64,000 nucleotides of DNA from Paramecium octaurelia (taxonomy: Eukaryota > Ciliophora > Oligohymenophorea > Peniculida > Parameciidae), in contig CAJJDP010000127.1 of NCBI GenBank assembly GCA_905182995.1, forward strand, positions 121,095-185,094, read 5' to 3'. The position numbers were made by a program, and so were the translations under genes. Positions 10,911-26,429 of this stretch are shown piece by piece. How positions within the stretch are numbered: the stretch's first letter is position 1; each line of letters starts with the position of its first letter. The notes beneath the pieces are model-generated. The model worked only from the letters and a program-made list of their open reading frames with translations, ran no database searches and was not told the origin of the DNA.

Positions 10911-13629
10911 TCACCTTGTTGTTGTATACGATCTAGATTGCTATGTTTAAAATCCTTCTGCTTTAATAGTATATGCAATTAGGTATTCTGAATTAGGTTA
11001 TAATGTAATTTAATATTGATTTCCTCTTTCTGGCTTTTTTAGTTTTAGGCCGACCATTTTAGAAAATGTGCTTTTCACTTAAATTGCATCCTTGCCAATG
11101 TTTTTGTAATATTCATAACCAACACTAAAATAAAATAATTCCAATACCCATATTATAGAGGAAGTTCTGTAATTATTTCAAGATTTGGACATCCACTTTA
11201 TTCTTTCTTGGGGTTTTACTTTGCTTTATCCAAGAGAACTTGCTTAATAAATGCTTGATCCTTTTAGATTTACTTTAATTTTATTTCTTTTGGTCCGTAA
11301 CTGCTAATAACAAATTATTCTTCATCCCAAAATTACCACTTCACTTTAACTTGTAAAACATATCTTCCTTTATCTAATAACTCCCCTACATATACTTATT
11401 GATCCTATTCTTACTTTGCGTATTCCCAGACATAACCTTACTTAGTCTAAGAAGCAAGTATCATTCTTATAGAAGAATATTCATAATTAGTGTATTTATC
11501 TTTATAGTGTCTTGCTGATCGTTATTAAGCAGTAAAATAGTATTAACCTGCCACATCAATGTTGAAAATGAAATAAATAGATCTATTAGATTTACTCACA
11601 ATTGTTTAGGAGGTATAAATATAGTTTTTTTAGAAATATCCAACATAGATAGTTTTGAAATAGCGAATAAAATCTTAATAAGACATATAAAAGATTCCAT
11701 CCTCAGCTTTTTCACTTACTCTTAATTATTATTTTATTTCCTTGGTCCATGATGCACTATCATCACTCCATTCTCCTGTCCATTCCTTTTTACCCCAAGG
11801 ATTTCTCAGTTTAATTAAAGTAACCTCTCCTTTGGATGGATGCTGAATGGTTCTAATTTTTAAGATTGAATATGCATGATCAGCAATTAAACCCATAATT
11901 TCTGAATTATTAGTTTTAGAAAATGTTCCTGTTGTCATTAAACATTTTCTTTACACATTCCCAATAAACTATTCTTTAAAATCAGGTTGATCAGTTTTCA
12001 AGCTCCATGTTGGTCCACCAGTTAAACTACGGATGACTTCTTTTGAATCTCCAGATATGATATTTGAATAAGATCCAAAAGATTTGGCCCAAGCTTTCTC
12101 CATTAATAAAACCCAGATTTCTTTTGATGGGCTTTGCGAAAATGCAGGCTAATTCCCTTGAGTAGGAATGTAGTCATCAAGAATAATAGCCTTCCAAATA
12201 CCATCAATGCAAAGTCTGATTGCATAAATTCCACATGGATTCTTCGATTAAGTTAAGAATAGATCCAATAAAAAGTCAGGCCTATTGTATTTGTAAATTT
12301 AAATTACCATCTACATGCCATTGAACTCAAAACTGATAGAAAATAACAATCTCCCAATTATCCTTGGCAAATGTCTTTTGGACTAATCCATTTTCCTAAA
12401 CCGAATCTGGATTGGGTCACATCTTTAACAAAAACCTCATATGTTGGCCAAATATCTTTTAATCGCTTCCATTAATATTGTGTTAATTTTGAACCTAAAC
12501 TGTAAGCATTTGCTGGAAAATCTGTATCTGTAAAAATTTATTTCGATTTAAATAAATCATTAAATTTCTTGAGGAAATCTTGAACTCCTGGTATGTTATA
12601 GTCTAAAATTATATAGTTCTAGAATTTTATATCTGATTTTAAAATATTGGCTTACTAAGGATCTTCATATAAAATAGATTCTAAAATAGGATTAATTTTT
12701 CTTTAAGGAGAATCTTTAAGAGGTGGTTTCATTAATTATTACTATTGCTATTATTATTGTTATTATTGCTATTATTATTGTTATTATTACTATTATTATT
12801 GTTATTATTACTATTATTATTGCTATTTTTATTATTATTGTTGCTATTTTGCTTACTAATTTTATTGTTATTATTACTATTGCATCTATAACTTCAGCTA
12901 TTCTTACAAATCTTTCTTTGGTGTTTCCACTCTAGGCGATTAATAATTATTTTATTATTATTAAGGTTTCTATGGCACTTGTGGTTTCTAAATTGGAGTT
13001 GTTTCTTTCTACCTTTCTTGAATGTTTGGAGTAATAGCCCTTTTTTTGTCTGCTTAAGGATCTTGTTTGGGTTTTTAAAATGCTTTAATGCTGTTTTTCA
13101 TCGAGTTGCTTTCTTACATCCAGGTCATTAGATTGTAAAGAGTAACTTTTTAAGTAGGGAATGTATTTTTCAATTTGCTATATTCATCAGGTGACAAAGT
13201 TGGGACATAGTATTCCAAAAAGTTTTTAAACTCTTTTTCATTTAGTAAATTATCCTAATCGAAATCAAAAATTCTAAAAACTCTCTCAATATCTTAATTC
13301 TTAATTTGAAGAGATTTTGAAATTTAATGAAAAATCTCATTTGGATTTCTTGTTTTAGCATTCTGTTTTGCCAATAATTAACTGGCTTATCGAAGCAAAT
13401 CATTTAAAATATAGGCTGACATGGCAGATGCCTCATATTATAAGAGGGTTTCTAAAAAAAAATTTCCAACCTCTTTTTGGGGAATTTGATCATTGAGTAC
13501 TCTCATCATTAACATGAAGTGCTATTAATCAATGACTCCACTTCCAAACCTTTTAATGATCATAATGGAATCCATTTTATTCCCAAGCCTTAAAAGTGAT
13601 AAGAGTATTTATTCCGAATAATTTGACAT
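10911..13629 (-). CDS. Calpain-family cysteine protease with EF-hand and polyglutamine linker
   Basis: 889 residues with introns at 12282-12307 and 11125-11147. Order: helical N-terminus, an EF-hand (DFDQDNLLNEKEF, near residue 120), a Pro/Gln-rich linker with 30 uninterrupted Gln (residues ~268-297), then the calpain core. The core has Cys in QLGDCYFLS (near 428), His in ADHAYSI (near 576) and Asn/Trp in RNPWG (near 600), so the catalytic triad is complete. Two beta-rich C2-like domains follow to the end (final exon YLIAYTIKAEGF). This is a Ca2+-activated cytosolic protease. It is divergent from the TM gene at 13760, with a 130-base shared upstream region. The unusual part is the Gln tract, encoded mostly by TAA/TAG. 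Confidence 0.92.
12736..12825 (-). repeat. Polyglutamine codon tract inside the calpain gene
   Basis: Thirty consecutive Gln codons on the minus strand: about 18 TAA, 6 TAG and 6 CAA. Further short Gln runs interrupted by Lys, Ala and Asn extend to about 12877. On the plus strand the tract appears as an artificial Ile/Val-rich reading frame. Confidence 0.95.
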
Positions 13630-13759
13630 TATTTAAATTAATTAAGCTCGATATATATATAAATTATGTGCATATATATAAATAAATAGAATTAGATCAT
13701 GATTTATTTTATTCAAAAAAAGTAATTATAATAGTGTTGATTTGATTTTTTTATAATTA

Positions 13760-15766
13760 ATGAAGAAATTTTATTCAAGTAAGATGATGTAACATATTAA
13801 TAAGCAATACAATAATTAGATATTTTTGGGCAAACAATAACACTAAATATCAATAAAGAATCCTACTACAAAACCTTTTTTGGTGGAATTTCATCAATTA
13901 TGATTATTGCTATTCTAATTGCATTTTTTTTTTCAAACGTTATGGATTTCCTAAATTAAACAGAAATCATCTTTTCACTTGAAACGAAGTTCTCCATAAA
14001 TCCAGATGAGATGATTTTGACATCATAAAATTATATGGCAGCATTTTCCATAGAATAAGTAGGATATGTACTCAACCCATTCTTCAACATCTCAATAGAA
14101 TAAAGGTATTATTTTATTGATTCAGACAATACATTCGAGATGAAAACGGGAAGTTAAACAAAAACATAACCTACATCCCATTGGAAGCTTGCACATTATC
14201 ACATTTCGATCTTTTGTTGAACGAATCAAATATCAATTTCCAGGAGCAATTCAATTAGCTTGATTTGTCAAATTGGTTGTGTCCCAGGTACATTAATTGA
14301 ATAAATTAAGAAAGGATTTTTAATTCAAACTTAGCGGTACATATTCTAGTTAGGAATTTAACTTTATCAAAATTGTTGTGAATGATTGTTAATAGAATTA
14401 AGAGAATGAAACAGGATGGAATCCAGTTTGTGCCTCAGAATAAGCAAAATAATAACACCTATAAAAGGAAGGATAATTTAAATTTTAAATTTATTAAGTC
14501 AATTCTGTTGTCAATCCAGATTAACCAAAGACTTATGTGAGCTCATATTTGGATGGAGAAATGTACTTTACTTTTGTTCCAAAAAAGATGTCCAGACAAG
14601 CCAACTTATTTTACAGAAAATATAAATTCTTTAATGATTTATCACTATTGCCACTAGAGTATTCTTAATGTATATACTAATAAGGAACATCCATGAAGAG
14701 GAAGTTATTGTTAGAGAGAACTCAGATTATAGAGATTTAACAGAGCTAGGAAGGGATACAGATGACAATTACGCAATTATTTATTTGAGGAGAAGCTAAT
14801 TTACCGAGATTGTCAATAGAAGATATACTTAGATAGGGGAACTTCTTTCTTATTTAGGAGGTTTTCTATAAATAATGATAACTGGACTAGGGATCTTCAT
14901 TATGTACTATAATAAGGTTTAAAGTATCAATATAGAGTATATTTAGTGCAGATCGAACTATCAAATAAGCTATATAATTTTAAGATAAATTCTGGGAATG
15001 AGTAAAATTAGATGAGCATAATAAAACCTAGTTAAATATCGAATGCAAAGAGTCTATCAATATCTGTTGAAGACTCACAGAATCAGAATTTGAATGAGAG
15101 TATTGCTGATGAGAAACAAAAGAAGAACTATCTTAAGAAAGCCATTATTAAATAGTTTTAGTAGTTGAATCGGGTTAGTCTATCAATGAAGTTAATCTTA
15201 AATTAGATGACTTTTGGATTATTGTTCAATAATAATGATTCGCAATTTTTGACCAAGGCTATGTACTTTATATTCGTATTTTATCAATTTAGTAATAAAG
15301 TGAATAATGACCTCAATATCCACGATATCCTTTACAAGATATAGGAAGTATAGAAATTGAAACAAGTATTATTAAGAAGATCTCAAATTATTTTATTTAA
15401 TTTCACTCCTAAGCCTCTGATTACTCTGGATGATGATTATCATTTGCCAAATCGAATGGATATTGAAGAGAATTTAAGTGATTTGGTCAATTCGAACTTC
15501 GGAGAAAATAGTGAAAAGAATGAGAAGAATGAGAAGAATTTGTTCACTGATTTGTACAATGTATAATTGCTTATAAAATGAAGGCTTATTTGGAGATAAA
15601 GAAGGAATTGGAGGATGAGTCAATGCCTTTTTGTTAGTTTTCATTGAATGCGTAATTAGCCTTAGAATTAGGGCCGTAAATGCAGGAGATCTTCAAGAAT
15701 TAGGAGTTGATCGAGAATCAGGAAAAGGTGGCATACTCAGTTATATTAAAGTCTGTAAATGAATGA
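13760..15766 (+). CDS. Two-TM ciliate membrane protein, pair member B
   Basis: 611 residues with seven introns (13779-13804, 14106-14125, 14288-14310, 14659-14684, 14924-14946, 15263-15292, 15561-15583). It has the same architecture as 3386-5391: LDIFGQ, TM1, cysteine-containing ectodomain, SYLDGEMYFTF, YRDLTELG, TM2 (GGFLQIMITGLGIFIMYYN) and a helical tail with a short repeated EKN segment near 15515-15540. Several acceptors here end in AAG, not the usual TAG; they were fixed by alignment to the paralogue, not by consensus. Intron 15263-15292 is a multiple of three with no in-frame TGA, so retention would not break the frame. Function unknown. Confidence 0.77.
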
Positions 15767-15831
15767 TGTGAGTAAGAGTATTATTATTTGGCAATTAAAT
15801 ATCATTTACTTTATATAAATTATTAAATACA

Positions 15832-18189
<2,358 letters not shown>

Positions 18190-18197
<8 letters not shown>

Positions 18198-18321
18198 ATC
18201 ACAAATTTTGGAATAATTGAAAAAGAATATTTTGGTTATAGATTAGATCTAAAAGGATACAATGGGTTAGAAGAAGGTGTTTGCTTAACCAAAAGATGCA
18301 GAGTGGGATTCAATATTTTGA
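18190..18321 (+). CDS. Possible 43-residue small ORF overlapping the PKG stop
   Basis: The frame starts at an ATG overlapping the last codons of the PKG gene and runs to TGA 18319-18321. The peptide is polar (starts MNESQILEQL, ends AEWDSIF) and reads like protein, but there is no homology cue. In a genome with one stop codon, open frames this short are common. It may equally be 3' UTR, or an alternatively spliced PKG tail. Confidence 0.2.
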
Positions 18322-18610
18322 TTTTAGGTTCTATATAGTCAACAATTTTAATATATTAAATTATTGCACTTTTATCAAGTAAGTTAAAAATGTAATTCAC
18401 AAATGAACCTTAAATATATAATTTCAATTTATAAATGGTTTAAACACATAGGCTAAGAAAAAGCAGTAATATTTTTGATATTAATTAAATTAAGATTTTC
18501 TGAGGTGACATACACAATTTTAAATATCACCATTGAAATTATTAAAGATAGTTGATTATTATGTAATGCTAAAATATTAACATAAATAATTTAGTTATTT
18601 ATATTTTGAT

Positions 18611-21600
18611 ATGAAAAATATGAAATAATAGCCAGAACCAGAGATTCCTACTCTATAGTAATAGGATAAATACTTGGAGAGGAAGCGATAAGGACAGGGG
18701 TTGGAAGTAAATTTCAAATTGTTTAACGACTTTCTAAAATTAAGAGCTGCTAGCTTCTCAAAAGTTACTATCATGTTGCTCGTTTCGTTTTTTCATTAAG
18801 CTTTGAGTTATATTTCTTAGTAAGGCTAATTTTTATATTCTGATATAAGCACCTTGCAGATTTACACTATTCAACTGAGAGCACATTGTTAAATCAGATT
18901 CTCAGTGCATGCCAATATGTAGACATCCTCAGTTTATTGCGAATAGACACAAACTTTTCGTATTTCATCCTGACGATAGCACTCATTTTTACGATTGGTC
19001 TAACTCTGCTCTATGTGATGATTTATATTTTGGGACCTGAATACAAGCCCAGAAAGAAGTTCATTGGGAAAGTATTTAATTTGTTGAATATGCAATAGTT
19101 ATTTGTGTTCCTTTGCGATATATACATTTGGTTATTGTTCTTTCCATGCATGATTACATGTTTTGAATTTTGCATTTGTAATGAAGATTAGGGGTGTACT
19201 TTTGATGCAGTGAGATTGATCTTAACTTTGTTGGCCATTTTGGGATTGCTATGTGGTTTGCTTAATATTGTTGTATTAACTGCTTTGTTTCATAATAATT
19301 GGGAAAACAAAAAAGATTGTTTCAATGGAGAAAATGTAATTTATCTAACCAGTTATCAATTCAGTCGTTTTGTAATGGCATTCTTTGTAGTTTTCAGGTA
19401 TTATTATAGTGTTATCTCTAAGCACCAAAGTTTACACTTTCTTATGGTTGTTTATGGTAGTATCATTTTTGATTTACACATTTTTTTTAGCGAACATTCT
19501 AATTGGAAATGGGTTCTTAGCTTTTGGGACGAAATACACTAGGTCATTATTTATCATATTGTTGATATTTCTGGTTAGCACCACCTTTTCATCAATTATC
19601 GATGAATTGCATCGAAGTTAGAATTCCGATACAAAAATTGAAAATTTTAGCGTTTATTTTTCATTCACTTTGATCTTCCTCTTATTGACAGTTGGCTATA
19701 ATTTGAGACACACTCAGAGTCTTACTATTTAATTTGATATCCATTAATTAACTCCTGATGCTCTGTAGAAACAAATATATACAACCCTTGCTTTCCTGGA
19801 GGTTTCACTTACTGACATCTCAATTGATACTTATTTCAAAGGGATTCTGTAGAGACATTTGGATTTTGAATGTTAACATCCTGTAATAAAAGGAGAGGGC
19901 AGGTGCTTTTGCAAAAAGAAAAGAGTCTATGATTCAAAGAAGCGAAAGGAAGTGAGAGTGGAAGAGTGGATTACAACGAAAGCAATAATTATGAAATTTC
20001 TGATCAAAAGTTGGATTGAAACCTATCTTGGTGATCGACCTAATGATGTGGGTGTACAAATACTCTATGCTAGGTAAGAAATTAAATTAAATTAAATTAG
20101 GTTTATGTTCAGTAAATTTCATAATCATTAGATTGCATTGCATATTCTATCAGATCTGGAGAAGCGATTCACTTTTTTATTGGATAGATACAGATCTTAT
20201 TAATTGAAATGGAAAATAATAAAATTCATTAGACACAGGAATAGTGATAGTTATAAAGGGAAATTGGAGATTGAGAACGCATTATTTGTTGAAGAACAAA
20301 TTGATTTAATAAAAAACAATATCACAAATATCCTGAAGTAGAACTGTATATTTTGGAACAATCTTCAATAAACCACAATTGATATGAGTGAGATGGACAA
20401 TCTGTTGTAAATGTAATTCAAAAAAATAGAAGAGACTAAACATTTGTGGATAACAATTACTAATTATTTGGAGTACAAAAAGAAGTGGAAATTTTATTAT
20501 GCTTGGTTCACTCTTTATATTTTGAATAAGAAAATTAAAAATAGAATTCTTGACAACTTCTAAGGGTTCTAGGTAAATGAGAACGATATTTTCTCAGAAG
20601 AACTGCAAGAACATAATGTGGATGAAGATGTGAATAGTGTCAAGTCTGGATACTTAGATAATGAGAAGATAGAGATAAAAAGCAGGAAAATAATATTTGA
20701 TAAAAAAGCATGTATTATATAAGCAAGTGATGACATTCAATCTTCAATTCTCAAAGTCAATAAACAATTTACTCGTATATTTGGTTATTCTAGTGAAGAA
20801 GTAGTAAAGATGTAAGCATTATTGTTAATTTAGATTGCCGATAATCAATTTGATGCCCGATGTCTATAGTAAGGTCCATCCTCAGATTCTCAATGATTAC
20901 AAACAAACAGGCAAGAGCAACTCTCTCTATTCTCAAAGAAAGATTTATTGTCTTCATAAATCTGGTGTTATGTTTACTGCATGGAAATTCTTAAAATTAT
21001 ATGTTGATTTGAATGGTCTCTCCTAATTTGTGATTATGATTAGGCCAACTGATTTTGATAACGAAAAGAAGCATGACTACATGATACTTAACAATGATTG
21101 GGAAATTAATGGAATGACCAATAATGTACTTTCAGGACTTAATCTCGATCCTCGTCTATTCAAAAAGGCCTCTTCTGAATTCATACTCTTTAACATGCTT
21201 CTATTTGCACCCAAACTCATTTAGTATTCCAGAATAGCTCCATTGATTAATGAGGAAAAAGATTTACCCATTTTTGGAATGATGAAGAATCCCAAGAAAC
21301 CAGTTCAAAAGGTCATTCACCATCAAAATGTCCTTGAAAATCAATTGTCTAATTCAAGCAAACCCAAAATTAATGTCAATATGCTTGGCTCAGCCTCACT
21401 CAAGTAGTCACTTGGGAAGCCAATTCAAGGTATGTATTCTGATCTTGATTTTGGATCCAAAGTATTATTACCGTAACAATCAATCGATTAATAGATACCA
21501 TAATAATTGGTTGTCTAAAATGAGAGAGATAAATTCTTGTAACATCAAATGAGTTCTATTAGTGATAAGAATGAATTTGATGATTTCAATAAATAGATAG

Positions 21601-24600
21601 GTTAATTTGATAAGATCTAAAATCTCAATTAAGAAATGGAAAGAAGAGCAGAGGAGTAGATTAATCAACTCAAAGAAACATAATTTTAAAGTAATTACCA
21701 GAAGATTTAAACTATGGGCAACAAAGAAAAAGATGCTTTCAGTGAGGATAATGCTAGTAGAGATGAAATGATTGAAAAAATCAAAGGGATTAAGATATTA
21801 GAAGGCAAAATCAACAGTGGCGAATAAATTCAATTCAGAATGAAGATACCAGAGAATATGGATAAAATTATTGATTACTATTCCTCCTAAAAATCAAAGA
21901 TGTACTAATTAAAAAAATAACAAGATGATGTATCCAATTGTTATTAATATTATTTTAGTAAGTTAAATAGGAAGAAGTTATTGATTAAGGCAAGAAAAAG
22001 GAAAAAGAGAAATTCTTCACCAAATAAGGAACACAACAAAGAGAATTTAGGAAAAAAGCTAGACTAATGTTCTAAAAAGCAGCAGAAATGAAACGATGTT
22101 AAGATGATGTGTAAATCATTTATTCATATGACATAGAAATTTCTACGAATTATTGCTTGAGATCTACTAGAAACTAATATAAGAGTAAAAAACTCGGACA
22201 TATAAGGTGAATTGCACCATTTAATTCATTAAAATAAAAGACGAAAGAGTAGGTATTATAAAAATAATTTCAATAAATGAAATAATGAAGATTAAAAGAG
22301 TTACTAGGGAACGAGATGGAAACCGCAAATAATCAGTCTTCTTGAAGAATATATAACCTTCAAGAGAATTAGGCAAGGGATCAAAATTGTCAGCCACTAA
22401 TTTATCAAATTAATTTGAAAATTCAAAATTTGTGTCTATGGCAAGCGAAAACGACACTAAATAATAGGTTAGCCCTGTAGACTTTAAATCGAATCCCAAG
22501 ATCCCTCTTATGAAGGATAAGTCCTTTAAAGGAAATCTAGGTTATCAGATGAATGCTCCCATTCAAGAAATTGATGATGATAAGGATCTATTGATTGATA
22601 GTAAAGCTTTTAATAAGATGATTAATTGGGATACCTTTTAATAACAGTTCAAGATGCAACAGGGAGCACTTAACTTTTCACTTAATGCTGGCGATAATAT
22701 ATTCAGGAAGGAAGATAATAATAAGCCTCGTAAATTCCTGATCAAAATTGCTTATTTAACATGGTTTTTGAGAATAATGTTTGTTGCCATCATTACTTTA
22801 AATCTGCTGACTTACTTCCTTAAACCCTTTGTTGAATTCAACCCTATGATTTCTCAATCCAATAGAATCTTAGCATTATCTTAAATGTAAACAACCATGA
22901 TTGAGACTTATGACACTCTCTTGGATCTGTTAATATTCCGAAATGAATCTGATTTTAATGAAATGGGAATGTCAGACAAATTAACCTATTATAATTATCA
23001 ACTGTAATCCATTTAGGAGAGTTACAAATTTCTTAAACTGCAAATTAAAGATTTAGATTAACTGTAGACTTTTCTTGATGATGCCATTTTCTATTCCAGT
23101 GCCATCTTTGATGAATCCATACTTGGGCAAGCCAATACCACCCTCACTCTCGATAGTAAAGATTACTTCACTAAGTTCATTATGTTAGAACATCAGATAT
23201 CCATGATGGATGCTTCAGTATTAGAAGTCATAGGCCCATCAGACCCATTTGTTAAATTTATTAGATATGTCACAATACCATAATTATACAACCAACTAAA
23301 TAATGCCGTTATGGAGTTATAGAATATTGTGTTGGAGAAATCTGATTCTATTTCCGATTTCGTTGTGGTGATACTAAGCATAGAAGGGTCTCTTTTGGCC
23401 AGTGGATTTTTTGGATTACTTGTCATAATCTTTTGGATTAGTCAAACATACAAAGCAGTTCTAAAGATCTTTATACTTATTTAGAAGAATGATTTAAATA
23501 AAATAGTCAAATAATAAAAGTTCATCGAAAATCAATTTAAATATATCATAACAAAAGACCTAGAAATCAGTGGAGTTCAACCAAAAGGGGTTTATCAAAG
23601 ATTTAATTCTCTCTCCTCAAAACATAATTTTCAAATGCAACAAAACTTCCTTTTAATCAACGAAGAAGAAGAATAGAATATGAATAAGAAGAGAGAGAAG
23701 AATATCATTGATCGATAATTGCTAAAATCATTGACTCTTAAATTATATGCCACCTACATCATTTTGGTTCTATTATCTGCTGGAGCTTCCTTCGCCTTCT
23801 TCTTTACACTAAAACAAGCAAGCAGTGATATCAGTAATCTTATTTAAATTGGATCAGTTGCTATTTCTGATTTTTCAGATAGTTAACTTCTATTAGTATC
23901 TGTTAAAGAACGATATTACAATGAGGATAATTACCAATCAAATTACCTACCCAAGGTTAAGACTTTGCTAGAAAGTCAAATTGAAAGTGTAAAACAAACT
24001 CCTTAAATTGATGATCCAGGACATGGGAACTATTATGACGGATTTTAAGCAATTTATTTTAATAATCTTTGCTACTATCTGTTTACTGAATCCTGTAAAT
24101 CATAAATTATATTATCTTAGAACTATCTTTAGCTGAATAGACTGATTGCGAAACGTTAGTGAATGGCAAATTAAAAGACGGAATAGTGGCATTTAATTAA
24201 TATTTCCTCTCAAATGTCTAGGATTATGTTCTATTAAATATAGATAGATTTGGGTACATCAATAATAAAATGATTTGGAATCTAAATTCCTGCATTGATT
24301 ATGTCAAAACAGCTTTCAAAACATTACTTACAGAGTGGGCTCAGGTATAAATTATAATTACTATTAATTAGGATTTAAATTAATTGATAGATTCAAATAT
24401 CACATTAATTTTGGTGTTGTTAATCGTTATGCAATTATTTTAATTATTTGTCTTCCTGGCAATTGCTGAAATGTACTTGGTAAGCCAACTCAATAAGACA
24501 TTTTCCTTTTATCGATTAGTTTACAAATCCTATATGCCAAATGATATCATTTAAAAAGAGAAAATCATAAGAGCCCAATTAATACGTTACAATATAATTA

Positions 24601-24608
24601 AGAAATGA
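18611..24608 (+). CDS. Giant polytopic PAS-domain membrane protein
   Basis: About 1928 residues. Introns inferred: 18775-18800, 18820-18849, 19398-19422, 20074-20100, 20812-20833, 21930-21958, 22111-22136 and 24095-24120; an optional 27-nt one starts at 24347. The N-terminal third has many TM helices (FILTIALIFTIGLTLLY, LILTLLAILGLLCGLL and others). A PAS-like domain follows (near residues 660-780; ASDDIQSSILKVN, RIFGYSSEEV, MPDVYSKVHP). Then come a coiled coil and a segment typical of this ciliate family (FIKIKDERVGIIKI). The C-terminal third has a TM, a long ectodomain, two further TMs and a final TM (LILVLLIVMQLFQLF). It probably senses a ligand or redox state at a membrane; no output enzyme is visible. 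The first two splices are uncertain. Confidence 0.8.
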
Positions 24609-24949
24609 CTTTATTATATATAATTAGTTTAATCTAATTTATTATTATTAAAATCACAAATTAAATTATGATAGAAGAATATCTCTAAGGAAACCTATAT
24701 TGGATCTGATTGAATAAAACGTTAAGCAATTTTTCATTAGCCTCAAGTTCCATTATCACTTAGGTTTTCATCTAATTATGAATTTCTTCATCATCCTTTA
24801 TATTTGATTACCAAGGCACAGCCAATTAAAATATGAATAGCTATCAGCTAATGGTTTCATTAATTGATTGAATCATTTTTAATAATGGTTCTTTTAGATG
24901 TTAAAAAAGATTCATAAATTAATTGGAATTTATTTATATCTTATTTATT
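24609..24949. other. Intergenic, between convergent PAS and PAK genes
   Basis: AT-rich, about 340 bases between two stop codons. I see no supported gene or structured element. Confidence 0.6.
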
Positions 24950-26349
24950 TCATTTTGGAGCTTATTTAATTAATTCATTTAAAGGGATGTTTTTCTTATT
25001 GAGTATCATCTATAAGACTCCTTCTTTGTTTCTATTTTTGAAGAAGGGCAACTGGAGAGCTTATTCAGCAGTCAATCTGGTTTTAGAATTCTTGTCTAAG
25101 ACTTTCTCAATAAATTCTTGGAATTATTTTGAGAATTTATTTGGCAATCGTGGTGCGTCATTAGCAGTAATTGAATACATGGCTTTCAATGGAGGCACTC
25201 GTAAATAAGGGGGTTCCCCTTGAGCCAATTCTATTGCTATGATTCCCACACTCCAAATATCTACTTTTTCATCATAATCTTATTTCAATATCAATTCAGG
25301 TGACATCCAAGCAGGTGTACCTACAACAGACTTTCGATGTTATCTTTCTGCTGTCAATTGAGTTGCAAATCCAAAGTCAGCAATCTTGATTTCCCCTTTT
25401 TTATTCATCAGAATATTGTCACTCTTCAAATCTCTATGTATCTTTTTCTTTTTGTGCATGTAATTGAGACCAGAGAGAATCTCCCCGCATATATATGCAA
25501 TTTCAGGTTCTTTCATGGATTTAAAGTTCTAATATATTATTTCCGTCAAGCATCCACCATCCAAATATTCTACAACCATGAATAAACATGATTGATAGAT
25601 GTATGAATCATAATATTTGACAATATTTTGATTTGCACACATTTTCATCAATGCTATTTCCACCTTGATTCTCTGCATATCATTGCCGATTTTCATCACT
25701 CTCACTGCCACTTCATCATTTGTATTCCTGTGTATTGCCCTGTAGACTTTACACATCGCTCCCTTCCCCAATTATTCTGTAAACTTATACAGTATAGATG
25801 GATCTTGCTCTATGAATTTGATGTCCATCACTTATTTAATGAATTCGTCGTTTGTTGGCAAGGTCAGTTTGGTTTGTCTGTAGACACCTTCTTCGTAATT
25901 TGAAATGATTTGGATCATAACTTATGGGTTTTACTCGATATCTTCCTTCTAGAGATCAGCTTTCTAGAGTTTTTCAATCCACTCAGGTGGGAGACCTTTG
26001 AGACCTAATTGTGCTGTGGGATCTATTTCAATATGAATTTTATGTTCCAAATTAAAAGGTGCACTCATTATAGGTTCATTGATCAAATCAAGGATTGCCT
26101 CTGGAAGTTCTGATGGTTAAACTGAAGCAGGCAGATTCTTTGTCTCCACAGTTTTGTTTTGATCTGAAATTAATTATGTGTGATTCAACCTATTTCAAGT
26201 TTGAGACCGTTCAAATCCGCCCATTCTTTTGGAACACCCAGCAATTTCCCGGTTTTGGGATCTCTCGTGATTTGAATGTGACTTTAGAAATTCGAAATTT
26301 GACCATCAGGTGCATTATGATTTTTCTCTTTAGAACTCTTTTATCCCAT
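24950..26349 (-). CDS. PAK/STE20-family kinase with two CRIB-like motifs
   Basis: 457 residues with one intron (26164-26189). The N-terminus MGQKSS could be myristoylated. A CRIB/PBD motif sits near residues 20-50 (ISNF...[16 protein letters not shown]) and a second copy near 90-120 ([21 protein letters not shown]), so Rho/Rac-type GTPase binding is expected. The kinase domain (~185-440) has [23 protein letters not shown] and GTPAWMSPE, as in PAKs. The residue aligned with the VAIK lysine is Arg (VAVR; codon 25700-25702), with a Lys three positions on. It is convergent with the PAS gene (341 bases between stops). PAKs act on the cytoskeleton; activity of this one is in doubt because of the Lys-to-Arg change. 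Confidence 0.9.
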
Positions 26350-26429
26350 AATTCTCGGTAAATATGTAAAATATAAATTTTCATGCAATCATAATAATTT
26401 TGATAAATAAAAAAATTTGATCAACTAAA

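Noticed and set aside
12723-12935. Plus-strand frame encoding a repetitive Ile/Val/Thr peptide that looks like a membrane helix
   Set aside because: It is the antisense of the polyglutamine tract in the calpain gene and has no other support.
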